Assembly (NCBI GenBank): GCA_003255065.1
Contig: QAOA01004841.1
Span: 154,944 to 218,943 of the forward strand
DNA: 64,000 nucleotides
Direction: 5' to 3'
Source of the DNA: Cercis canadensis
Lineage: Eukaryota > Streptophyta > Magnoliopsida > Fabales > Fabaceae
Below are positions 36,480 to 48,116 of the stretch, piece by piece. The notes beneath the pieces were generated by a model. The model was not told the origin of the DNA, ran no database searches, and worked only from the letters and a program-made list of their open reading frames with translations. Position 1 is the stretch's first letter, and each line of letters starts with the position of its first letter. A program made the translations under genes and the position numbers.

Positions 36480-39400
36480 AAAATGCTTAGAAGCAGATCA
36501 CGTGAAGATGGGGCTAGCTATAAGCTCAAAGGCAGCTGCCAAAGTTTTGCTAGTTGGCAAACCCTTCCAAGCTGTGCATGAAATTTTTTAGATTAGATCC
36601 CATAAACTTCTGCGCCGTGGACATTGCTACCTTATCTTCACTACTACTCTACACATCCTGCCTCCTTTGCTAATTCAAGAAATTAAGGGTTTAAGGGAAA
36701 AAGGAAGGAAACCCAATTCAGGGCACAAATATTGCTAACCATAGAGGTACCTTTCATCTTGGTGGAGGGGATCCTGCTTTTGGCGTAATTTTACTTTTGG
36801 TACCACATTTTAATTAATTAACTTTGATGTGTATAAAAGAAAAAGAAAACCCACAATTATTGATCTTGTAATGTTAAGGATGATGAAACTGATTAATGGA
36901 AGGTACCCTTTTGTATGTGTGGTCCACATTCACTTTTTAGATGTCTCTCTGAAATAATGACTTCAGGAAAATTACTGTAAAGAAATATTGTATAGTATAC
37001 GTAGTAAAAAGAAAAAGGAGGGACATCGGTACCGGTATTTAATTTATAGTATTGTAGATTCTGGCTAAATTCATATTTTTGATATTATAGTCAAGTGGTA
37101 AAATGGTGATCGAACTAGCTTGCATATATCTCAATTATTCTATCTTTCATATCCAATTAATTAAAGGCACTTGTCATATTCTAAGATTAAATAAAGATTC
37201 AGAACAAAACTTCTTATCCCAGCCTCAAGAAATTGGCTATAATGATGAATGCATGCAATGCTAGAGATCAATAAGTATGAGAAAATTATATTTTTATATA
37301 ATTTTTACACTTGCTTAGTAGTGCAGTTAGGATTGCACAAAAAAAATAAGTTTAAATAAACAGAGTTTTGTTTCCAACAAAACAAGTGTAAGACTAGTGT
37401 GAAAAAATAACGTAATAGTATCACTACTGAAAGTATACGCAGGAACCAATGAGCTTAATTATGTTCCTTTATATTTGAAAAGGAAAAATAACATATTTCA
37501 CGGCAAATAGTCTTTTCTTTGATAGATAATTTAAAAATATTATTGTAAGTCTTTTGTTGAGGGTTATGACATTGCCTAAACTTTAGAATAGGGTAATTTT
37601 CTTTCACCTAAAACTTTATTCAAATAAGAAAAAAATTCAAATTGAATGGTTTGAACTTGAAGACTAGAAATATGGTCAAAGAAAAAAGAAATTAAATGGT
37701 TGAATCCGTGAACCGACGAATTCGGGGGCGGTGGCTTTAAAATGCTCTCTCTCTCTCTCAATACTGAATCCTTTAGCATGCATGTAACATTTCTGGATTC
37801 GTTTTCAAGTTGCTATTTGAGATAAAATGGGCTCCATTTAGTTGAAGATAGAAGTTTCATTCAAAGATAGATTGATGATATATACCTATCATCAAAAATA
37901 TCATTACACTTTATGTTTAATAATATAATATATTAATTTCCAAATAAAGAAATTGAAATTCTTTTGCTTTGCAACCGAAAACCACGGAGCTGATTATCTG
38001 GATCCGATGGGTCTAGAAAAGCATCTTTTATATACCCAACAGAAGATGTTTTTTAAGGATTCTTGATGCGATTGGATCATTCCTATTTGAAAAGCTATTG
38101 TCATCATTTGATCAAAGTTGCCACTCTCATAATATAGATAGAATCTGTTATTTAGCCCTACGCATCCACAACCATCTGGTGGAGGCTACAAATCTCATCA
38201 ATGGGCCATATCATCTCAAGTCTTTCAAGATACGAGATACACTTCTCAGTTTAATCCAAGGTTTATGTGAATGACATTGCCACTTGGTGTCCACTTACAA
38301 AAAGGAGTTGCTTTGCTTCTCGTGACATTCATCATTTCCCTTTTCATATAGCTAATACTTACTCCTCCTAATAATATGAACATTTAAAATTACTAAGAAA
38401 AAGTTACGAACTTTTACATAATTCACAACCCCCCAAAAAAATGAGATATACTCTAGCGCATGAGCATGTGAAGTTGATGAAGATCACGTCATGTCAACTG
38501 AAAGAAGAAAGGGAAGAAAAATATGTGGAAAAAATAATCCTTGTGATTTATTAACTATTTTTTATCTTGAAAAGATAATGTATCGAAGCATCTTGCTATA
38601 TGTAATGGGTGAATTATTAGACCCTATGCATGGTCACCAATAACCCATCACTTATGGCCCCTGAGCTTTGAAAAACTTTTGACTCTCTTGACATGTTCTG
38701 TAGAAACAATGAAACATAGTAGACTCACAGAAGTTTGTGACACATAAAAATATAGTTTTATAACTTTATCAAATGCCGATTCAGTTTCCTGCATATTCTG
38801 ACCCATCCATTTTATATAATTTCATTTTCCCCAATTTTGAAGCAAGGATCAATTTGCATGAGCATCGACCCCATGCCTTCACTTCTATAGTTTGTTTTCT
38901 TTTAATTATTTTTCACAAGATTACCAGTAGCTGCTCCAACTTCAATTCTAGAAGAAAATAGGTGCTGATTGCGAATCAAAATGTTTTGAACTGGTCCACT
39001 TTTACGAACAACTGCAAAAAAAGATAAACGATAACATAAAAATATAAATCACACAAAGATATGATTCCCTCAAGATTTACCTCCCATATATTCTCATATA
39101 ATAGCTAATGAAGTCATTTACGTATAGTCTACTCCTTATCAAATCCAAGCCTTTCCCTTTTGTTTTAAAGGGGATAATATCATATATGTGCGTGTTCCCT
39201 AGTTTTTCACTTATTTATTTTTGAGATTTCTGGGACACTACCAATTCCTGCTCTCGTCTACCTTTTAATTTTGACAAGACTCATGATCTTTTCGTCTTCT
39301 CTCATCTACCTATACACTCCCTCCTTTTTTTGTCACACTATGGCAAATGCTATGCTATTCATAATATAATAATTGATATTATATTGAATTAACATTTAAA

Positions 39401-39928
39401 TTGTATAAAAAAAATTAAAGTAAATCTAATGAAATTTAATTAAGAATTGCGTTATGTGATATATAATAGATCTAAGCAATGTATAAAAAGGGTCACCATC
39501 ATCTGTGCTCAAATGTAACATATATATATGGCATTATCGTATCTTTAATGCATCGTATAGAATATCCACGGAATAAGGTATATTTTATATGTATATTAAA
39601 TAACTTTTTTTTTGGTAGGGCTTGTACAAAATAATTGGTACTACTTTAAGGAATAGTTCTTTCTTTTTGAATTTATTGCAATTATTGACTCAACTATGCT
39701 TTCAAATAGATATGACTACGTGCATGTTACTATCAAACTTCGACTTTAAACTTGGAACTCGGTAGTTTACAAGTGATTATTTGTTCCAACTTCAAACCTT
39801 CATACATAACCCAAAAAAATAAAAATAAAATATCACAGTGTGAACGAAAATCTTATATAATACCAAGACAAAATTGTAGTAGCATATATATATATATAAT
39901 TTTGTGAAGGTATGGAAAATTTGTTCTC
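36480..39928. other. Gene-poor intergenic DNA, first part
   Basis: AT-rich, no reading frame with family resemblance and no delimited repeat. It includes the distal promoter of the HyPRP gene. I looked for microRNA precursors and tRNAs by eye and saw none I would defend. Confidence 0.45.
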
Positions 39929-39931
39929 TTA

Positions 39932-40885
39932 AGGTCTGTTTGGAAGTTAAAATTAGAGAAAAAAAAAGAGGAAAGTAAATGAGTAAATATGTCTATTCAT
40001 TTATTTGAGAGTTCAAAATTAAAAAAGAGAAAAAAATTAATGGATAATCTCAAATTTTTTTATTTATTTTTTGTTTCATTTTTGTGTTTTTCCAATTTGA
40101 AGGGTTTAGAGAGGAAATATGAGTATTTTACTGTTATACTCTTATTTATTTTTTTTTCCAAGTAAATAAAATTAACTTTGATAAAAAAAAAAAAAAGAAG
40201 GAAGAAGTAGACAAAATTAACTTACTCCAAGTCTATGAAGTATGAACCCAGTCTACTTCCTTGAAGTTATCGGTTTAACAATATAAAAAAAATAATTAAA
40301 AAGTTACAACAATTACATTTCAAAAATTAAAAATCATGAAAATGGAATTGGCTGGATCCTTCACTTATTTTCCTTGGCTAATTTGACTCGTTAATTGATT
40401 ATTTTCCCTTTACAACCTAACTGGCTGACTAACTTTGATTTAACAGGTGTTCATATATTGTCAGTTAACTGTATCAAATAAAATTAAAAAATACTACTGT
40501 TACAACTTTATTACATGGTTTTATTTATTTTTATTTAATATGTATATATATATATAAACTATACAGTAACATTTACAAAAAAAAATGAATTGCAACATTA
40601 TTTTTAAAAAATAACTAATTGATAAAGAGAAATAGATTGTATTTTGTATGTAAAAAAAGTGAATTATATTATTAAATTTTATATTAAATATATTTATTTT
40701 ATAAATAAAATATAAATTCAAAAATTTATAATTTTTTATTTCTTTCTTTTCTTTTCTTTTTTCTTTGTTCATTATAATCATTCAAACAGGAGAGAAGAAA
40801 GTTCCTCCCATTCTTTTTCTTTCTTTTCTCTCATTTTCCTCTTGTATCTTTCACTTTCTTTTCTCTTTCAACTCCAAACAAACTT
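39932..40885. mobile_element. PIF/Harbinger-like non-autonomous TIR element with TTA target duplication
   Basis: The left terminus AGGTCTGTTTGGAAGTT and right terminus AACTCCAAACAAACTT are imperfect inverted repeats. TTA lies directly outside both ends (39929-39931 and 40886-40888), the target duplication of PIF/Harbinger elements. The 954-base body is AT-rich at the centre and purine/pyrimidine-rich near the ends, with no transposase frame. Confidence 0.6.
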
Positions 40886-40888
40886 TTA

Positions 40889-43480
40889 ACATGTGAGATA
40901 GTAACATATTAATAAACCTGGCATATAAAACAGTATTCATGATTGTGCGTGTCTATACATAACATAGCTATTTGACTTAACAAAAGGAGCCAAAAACTCA
41001 GTGAAGAGGGAAAGACTCAGTTAAATATTTCAACAATCTCATACCTAAACATTCCCTTCCAAAAGTCCTGTTGTTTGAGACACGTTATATTGTATATAAT
41101 GTGTTTGACCTATTGATTAACTAACTAAAATTATTTCTAGGTAAACAATGGAAATCAAACTAGCTTTAAGCTATGTATGTAGAAGACTAATTTAGTTATC
41201 TAATGAAGCTGGAAAGATATATGGAGAAATAACCTAAAATATATATCGAACACTGAACAGAGAATAAAATGGGGTTGGTTCTGTACTGAAGGGAACAGTA
41301 CAGCTTGGCAAGCATGTGAGAATGGTTGTTGAATGAATGGGAGATAGAGAAAGAAACATTCACAGACACAGAGAAAGAGAAAGAGAGAGGAGCTTGGACA
41401 CTTGGACTTGAATATATAATATTGTTCTGTGTTTTGTCCGTGATAGGATGGATATATGCTTTGAAGGCTTTGTTTTTCACTTTTTTGTAATCTTGTAGAT
41501 CCGTGATTTTGCTGTCCTCACTTTGATGTGATCACTCCCTTTCTCTCTCTCAATTTTTTTCCCTTAATTTTCACTACCAAATTATTGTCATTTTCACATG
41601 TGCTGCTCCTAAAAAACACAAGAAAAATACCACTTGATCAAGAGTAACCCTATATTCTCATTTTCTACCAGAAAGAAAAAAGAAGTTACCTATATTCAGC
41701 CATGACACTATGACAATCTTCACTTCATTGAATAGGGTACTGACACAAACTTTAATTGTAATATAATATTCTATAAACTGTATTGTGTAGTGGAATCCAA
41801 ATCCAGCTGATTTTATCTATTTATTTATTTTTCTGTCCATGTCAACTACTCATGATCAGTTTAATTACTTTCACTATGTATATAAGTAAAGGCCATAATG
41901 TTGGAACTTGGAAGTGATCTGATGACCAGAAAGTGAAAAAAAAAATCTGAAACCTTAGAAGAAGAGAAAGTGAAGAGGTAGGTTCTACGGTTTTCCATCA
42001 CAGAATTCTGGGCCAAAAACTAACAAAACCTATGGATGTCAGCATAGAGTAAGAGTGAATGGATGTCTATCTCCTAGCCAAATCAAATGGCTGAGGTTTG
42101 TTTCCAGAAGCTAATGGTTGTGAATGCAGGCTTTCTGTGCATGTGATTCGATGAAGGTCATGATCTAGTGGTTATCGTTTGTCTATAAATAAGACTGTGT
42201 AATTGGATAAAGTACAACCACATGAGATTTCTTTGGACCATCTTGCTTTGTAATAAGGTATACGGCACATGGAGATGGGGTGCACTTGGATATATCATAT
42301 TTAATTACTTGGTGTTCTGTTTTTCCTTTTGGGCTGAAAATAGTTGGTACATCTCTGTTTATAGTAATGGAGGGGCAGATAATATATTCAGAACTTGAAA
42401 CTACGTACAGTGTGATACGTTTCATCTTTGGCATTATATGGAAGCTGAGAAGTTGAGTACTTGAATTGAAACCATGTATTTTGATTGAAGCCTGTTAGAT
42501 GCATCACTATCTGTCAACATTAATATGCAACCCTTATCTTACCTCTCTTTCTATTAACTAACTTTTGGTCTAAAGTGGATGATATGATTCATTTAATTTT
42601 TTGGGCCAACCTACATATGCCCATTTCAGGTTTTATTAATTATGGGCTGGATTCGGCCCATCATTATCGTGTAAAATTCTACCATTTGAAGAGAGCAAAA
42701 TGAAGCCCAAAAAGTACAAATAACATGGGTTCAGTTATGATACTGCAAGGCCTGTTATAGAAAGTTCATCATACACTATTTTTGTATCTCCCTGGGCTTG
42801 GACTCAATTAACGGATATCATCTTCAATTTTTTAGCGGAAAATAGATCTCCAATTAATCTTTTCTTTTTGTTTCTGCCTAAGTCTCAAAATGAAACATAT
42901 CAGCTAATTTAGTAAAATAAAAATCCTGTTAGATATTTAAAAATCTAAGTAAAACCTATCCTTAGTGTCTGTGTGGCCCCACCTGGAGCTTTTCCTGTTT
43001 GGTCAGCTGCTCGCTGGAGTCCACTTTTATGCGTAAAACCAGTTCACGCGCAGCTCGCTGCTGCCCCGTTTTCCTTTGACCCTGATGGGGTCCACTTTCT
43101 ATTTTCCCGCCAATTTCGGTCAAACAAGCTCAAATAAACGGCATCGTTCATATCGACATACCAATTACCAATCGTCTTTTCAAATTCAAAACGATATTGT
43201 CGTTTAGCCTTGTGCAGCTCAAAAAAAGCTTTCCGTTTCGTTCCACCCTGTCCTTACCCAAAAGACCCAATTTCGCATTCAACATGGATTCTCTGCTTTT
43301 TCTTGTTCCTTTTCCTTCTCCTTCTCCCTCACCTTCTTTAGCTGAACCTGCTATATATTTGTTATACCCATCTCCGAAAAACAACGTCTTCTGCCAGAAC
43401 CTTTAAATAACTCTAAGCCCTTTTCGTTAGAAACCAGAACAACACCAAAGGCACAAGCTTTTTATCTGCATGCTTTAAGA
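40889..43480. other. Intergenic DNA and promoter/5' UTR of the VAMP71 gene
   Basis: No gene recognised. Small frames at 41196-41480 and 42183-42434 (-) have no family resemblance. TGGGC/GGCCC motifs around 42601-42661 and the GC-richer stretch 43000-43480 probably belong to the promoter and leader of the VAMP71 gene; the 5' UTR seems to occupy the last 200-300 bases. Confidence 0.4.
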
Positions 43481-46421
43481 ATGGGGATATTCTATGGAAT
43501 GGTGGCAAGGGGGCAGGTGGTTTTGGCAGAGTTCAGCGCCACGCAGAGTAATGCGAGTGTGATAGCGAAACAGATACTGGATAAGGTAAATCAGGGCAAC
43601 AGCGATAGCAATGCTTCTTATTCCCATGATCGCTACGTTTTTCATGTCAAGAGAACCGATGGCCTCACTGTTCTTTGCATGGCCGACGATGCATCCGGAA
43701 GTAAGCTTTTCTCTCTTTGATTCTTCTTTTCTACGAGAGTGGCTTCTCTTCTGGGTTGGCTATGTTGGAATTGGTGAACATAATGGGAAAAAATAACATA
43801 AAATTGTGGGTGTTTCTGTTTCATTGGTAAATACTATTTAGAAGCCTTTGGGACCAATATTGTGTGCCAATGTATCACATGCCCACAAAATGTTTCCCTT
43901 GATTCAGTGTGCTTTTCGTTATCATGGTAAGGGTGATTTATTGAATTGTTGAATAAACTATAGATGCCGTCAACATAAATAGAGTCTAGACTATCTTGAT
44001 TGTTGCTTCCCTTCCCCTCCCGCTTCCCGTATAGGCCGCGTTGCAATAGGGTGCCTTGTTTGATATAGATGATTAATTGGTTCAAAATTCGATTATATGG
44101 GTCGTCTTTAGTGAGAAAGGAATTGTAGTGGGCTATAATTTGGTAAGAATGTGTTTGATTATTAATGATAACAAGAGGCTAGAGGGGTGATTTCTTGGCT
44201 GAAGTTAAGCCTTCAAGGTCATTGAGGTCGATCAAGTGATTTTTAATTCAACATACTTCAATTCAGAATGCCTTTTTTATTTTGGTTTTATTGATTTTTT
44301 CTTATTGATATTAATCTTTAAGATTTGTTAGTAAGTCATAGTTTATACTTTATAGAACTTTAGAACTGATACTAATGCACTGAGATTGAGGCTTTTAAAG
44401 GTGACGTAGTTGGTTAGGAGTTAGGATGCAGCATTGTAAATATACAGAGAGAGAACAAAACTAAAACGAAATCTCTCCTAAAATCCATGGATGTTAAATC
44501 TTATATATGTTATTCCAATTTCTGCTAGGGTCATAAGGCTCTTACGAGATACAATAACCCTCGCACTAAAACAGACATGCCTGTTTCAATATTGATCATA
44601 GCCTTGTTTATACTATCATAAATGTTGCATTCTTCAAAGGATTTGAATTAGCACAGATATGTCTCAGGACTAATTTTGAACCATCCATCTCACTGTTGTT
44701 CACTATCTTAATATTTGAAGCTTGCATGATGATGTTGTCAGGGCCTCTAGTTTGTCAGATTCAACGAAATTCATGAATTTTCCTTGGACTTACCAGTTTG
44801 CTTTAATTCAAGAAGCTGAACACTGTTTCATTTGCTTAAACTTCTGCTCAAGTTCTATCATATTTTTGAAATTTTGGGTGGAAGTATGAAATCTGCAGCC
44901 TATTTGGATTGAGTTGTAATATATTTAGCATAGAATAGGATCATTACAGCATAGTAATGTTTCTCTGGTTCTTATATTACTGGATGGACTTTTCCGATAG
45001 GATCTTCTGATAATTTAAGAGTATTTACTAATAGATGGAGTCAATCATTAATTCACAATGACAAATCTTTGTGTTGATTGTTTGTACACTAAAGTTGTAG
45101 TCTTGTCCCCAAATGAGTTGTAGTGAATCTCCTCTTTAAATCACCGCAGGGACAACCCCTTTTTCATTCCTTGAAGATATTCATCAAAGATTTGTGAAGA
45201 CATATGGGCGTTCTATTCTTTCAGCTCCTGCCTATGCCATGAATGATGAGTTCTCAAGGGTCTTGAGCCAACAGATGGATTACTACTCCAATGACCCAAA
45301 TGCTGACAGGTTGAACCGTCTGAAGGGTGAAATGAGTCAGGCAAGTTCAAAATAGACACCTATAGGCTTATCTGCATTATTCACTTATAGATTTGTCTGC
45401 ATCTTGATCCCAATTTTTTTGCTTGTCTATTTGAAGTTTTCTACTGAAAATTGTGTCTAACATGTTATTTTGAGTTAGTTTTACATGGGCCCCTGTAGAT
45501 TGATCCTCTGCATACTTGTTGGTTTGAATAATTTTAGTTTTTGCTCCATGATTCTTCTGTTTTCTTACATGATACATTCAAACTAGGAAATGCATCTTTC
45601 TTTAGTTAAATATCTCATGTTGAGTTTCTTATTAAACTCTTATCCATTAATTTGTAATGCAATTATGATTTATAGCTGAAGATTAAACTCTTTTAATGCT
45701 CACCATTGATAATTATAGGTCAGAACCGTCATGATTGACAACATCGAGAAAGTCTTGGACAGGGGTGACCGCTTGGCACTTCTGGTTGAAAAAACTACAA
45801 CTATGCATGGGAATTCAATTCGTTTCAAAAGACAGTCACGCCGTTTTAAAAATACTATGTGGTGGAGAAATGTCAGACTTACGTAAGTAACCAAATGCAA
45901 TCCAGTTTCTTGCATAATTTATTTCATGCATGGGTTAAGATTATGCATTTGGAGCATGCCAGCATGGTCAGTAGGCCTGAGGGCCACTAATTTGGTTATG
46001 AAAGAAAGTATATTTACTATTGGATTTCAGTTCATCGCTAGTTCTTGCATTTATACATTGATCATCCTGGCTTCATGGATCAGTGAAGACAATTTTTTGA
46101 GCCATCTTCTTCTTGCTTTTATTGTCATTTCTCTTATGTCAATTTTTAGCATAGTTTTCTTTCTCTTTCTTTATCTGCTTTTTGGTTTGTTTTGTCCTTG
46201 ATATCCAATCGTTCTGCACCAGTTTGATAGCTGCTATGCTTTTTTGTATTATTGTTCTTTCAGTTTCTTTTTTAGATAGAGTTGAAAATTTGTCTCCACT
46301 TAATATGAATTTTCTTTTTCTTTTCTCCTGCAGGGTTATGTTTATTGTGATTTTCTTCGTTGTTATTTACGTTATACTCGTATTTCTCTGCCATGGTCCC
46401 TTGTTGGCTTCCTGCTGGTAA
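43481..46421 (+). CDS. VAMP711-like: VAMP71-type longin R-SNARE (VAMP711/713-like)
   Basis: Membrane-anchored R-SNARE for fusion at the vacuole/late endosome. Exons: 43481-43700, 45150-45340, 45719-45882, 46334-46421; 663 nt, 220 residues. The longin domain (1 to about 120) includes the family phrases SHDRYVFHVKRTDGLTVLCM and FLEDIHQRFVKTYGR. The R-SNARE motif (about 127-187) has NADRLNRLKGEMSQVR and zero-layer Arg152 in VLDRGDR. A hydrophobic anchor (about 191-212) is followed by a short luminal tail with CHGP and a final C. Length equals Arabidopsis VAMP711-713. Intron 2 begins with GC (CAG/GCAAGT), a standard GC-AG donor; phase requires it. The second residue is Gly (MGIFYGM) where relatives have MAI, perhaps an N-terminal modification site or simple divergence. 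Paralogue number cannot be decided without a tree. Confidence 0.92.
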
Positions 46422-48116
46422 TAACCTTCCTAACAGTTACGGCCAAATAATTTTGTATTTACTTTTTGGCCCCATTTTTAAACTGCTTTTGAAGTTCTTA
46501 AGAATGTAATCATTTATCAAATGTTCCTTATTGTAGAAGGTCTACAAGTTACAACCCTTGTACATGTTTTGGAAATTTAAAGCATTGTCGATGTTTTACT
46601 CTATCTGTTGACGAATTCTGAATTGAAGGAACATTTTTAAATGTAATTTCATCTTCGTAATTTCCTTACATTTATTTGATATTCTATAGGAAAATACCCA
46701 ATTAAATTAATTTTCATAATCATCGAAGTTCGATTCTTATATCAACTAAGCATAGAAGATGCTGCTTCCTCATGCCTACTTATGGCAGAGGCCTACAAGC
46801 ATATAATCCAGCGGCAAATTTTGTATGGCTATGCTAACTTCAAAATGGAACCAGATCTTTATTCAAATCCAGTAGATGCTCTCAACTTGTAGTTATGACT
46901 ACACCTATCATGCTCTTTAACACCCATTGAAAATTAAGAATAAAAGTTACAATAAATATACTAGAAAATATGAAGTTTTCAAATTGAAGTTCATTCGAGT
47001 GGAAAACTTTGTTTTTGGTTAAAATGTAAAAAATAAGAATTGGATTCTTTTAGTTGTCTTTATAAATATTGTGTGATTTCACAAAAGAAAAGGAGAAGAG
47101 TAGGCAATCTAATAAAAAAGTTGGAATCACATAAGTGTTTTAGGATGTGAACAGTTTCATTGTGGATGCGTAAATATTTTCTAATAAAAATTGAGTAAAT
47201 AAACACTTAATCATCAAAGTCAAATCAACATGGTCATAAGCAGAATGCCGTCTCATGATAAATGAGAATTTAATCTTACAAAATATAAACACAAGGTGAG
47301 AGTTATGTTATCACTCTTTTAGTTTGATGGTTTGGGTGAGACCCACTTAATGATTTTTGTGTCATTGCGAATATTTCAAAAAATTGAGTCACGTAGTATA
47401 TGTCAAAACGTACAGTTCCTTATAAAATACAAAAATATCACGATATAAAAAAATATGTTAAGAAATAATATTTTCAAGTTTAATTTTTGCGCATCTTCTT
47501 ATATTATACCATTATTATATTTTATAAAGAACTGTGTGTTCTGACACATATTGAGTGACTCAATTTTTTGATATCTTTGCAATGACATTAAAATCATATT
47601 ATAAGTCACACCCAAATCCATCAAACTGATAAGAGTGTAGTGCTACCACCCAAAGTGATAACATAGCGCTCACTTATAATTAATTTAAAAGTTTTTAAAA
47701 ATATATTAAAATCTTATATTAAAATCTTTATATATTAGCATATTTCTAATTAAAAAAATTAATTTTATATTTAAAAAACAAAACTTTAAGTAAGCTTATG
47801 CGGAGGTCGCATGAGTGGGAACCTCACCATACAATTTTTTTCTTTTTTCTACTAGACAGAAAAGAATAAGGAATGCGTACCATCCTGTTTTATTTGAAAA
47901 TGAAGCAGAATGTCGTTTTATGTCCTCGTTACCCAGTCTATATGCCGTTTACGTACGAGGAAACGAACGGTCTTGTTTGTCCGTCGGTGAAACGTTTACA
48001 AAGACTCCTGTAAAACGCTGACAGCTGACAATCCCTAACTAAAGTTGGTTTTACGACCGTATCATATCATCATCACAGAGATCCTTTATCTTTCTTTCTT
48101 GTACGGAACCTGTCTA
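46422..48116. other. Intergenic DNA between VAMP71 and the SPOC-domain gene
   Basis: Begins with the VAMP71 3' UTR. A palindromic MITE occupies 47296-47673. The last 300 bases become less AT-rich and should contain the promoter and short leader of the SPOC-domain gene. No other gene seen. Confidence 0.45.
47296..47673. mobile_element. Palindromic MITE (foldback) element
   Basis: The element is nearly one long inverted repeat. The left arm starts GTGAGAGTTATGTTATCAC and the right arm, reversed, starts GTGAGCGCTATGTTATCAC; both continue for about 180 bases through GTGTCATTGC and AAAAAATTGAGTCA. A related partial copy is at 20165-20455. No transposase; target duplication not clear. Confidence 0.6.

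Noticed and set aside
41196-41480. Possible small secreted peptide or microRNA gene (- strand)
   Set aside because: No signal peptide, no known peptide motif and no hairpin with a recognisable mature microRNA.
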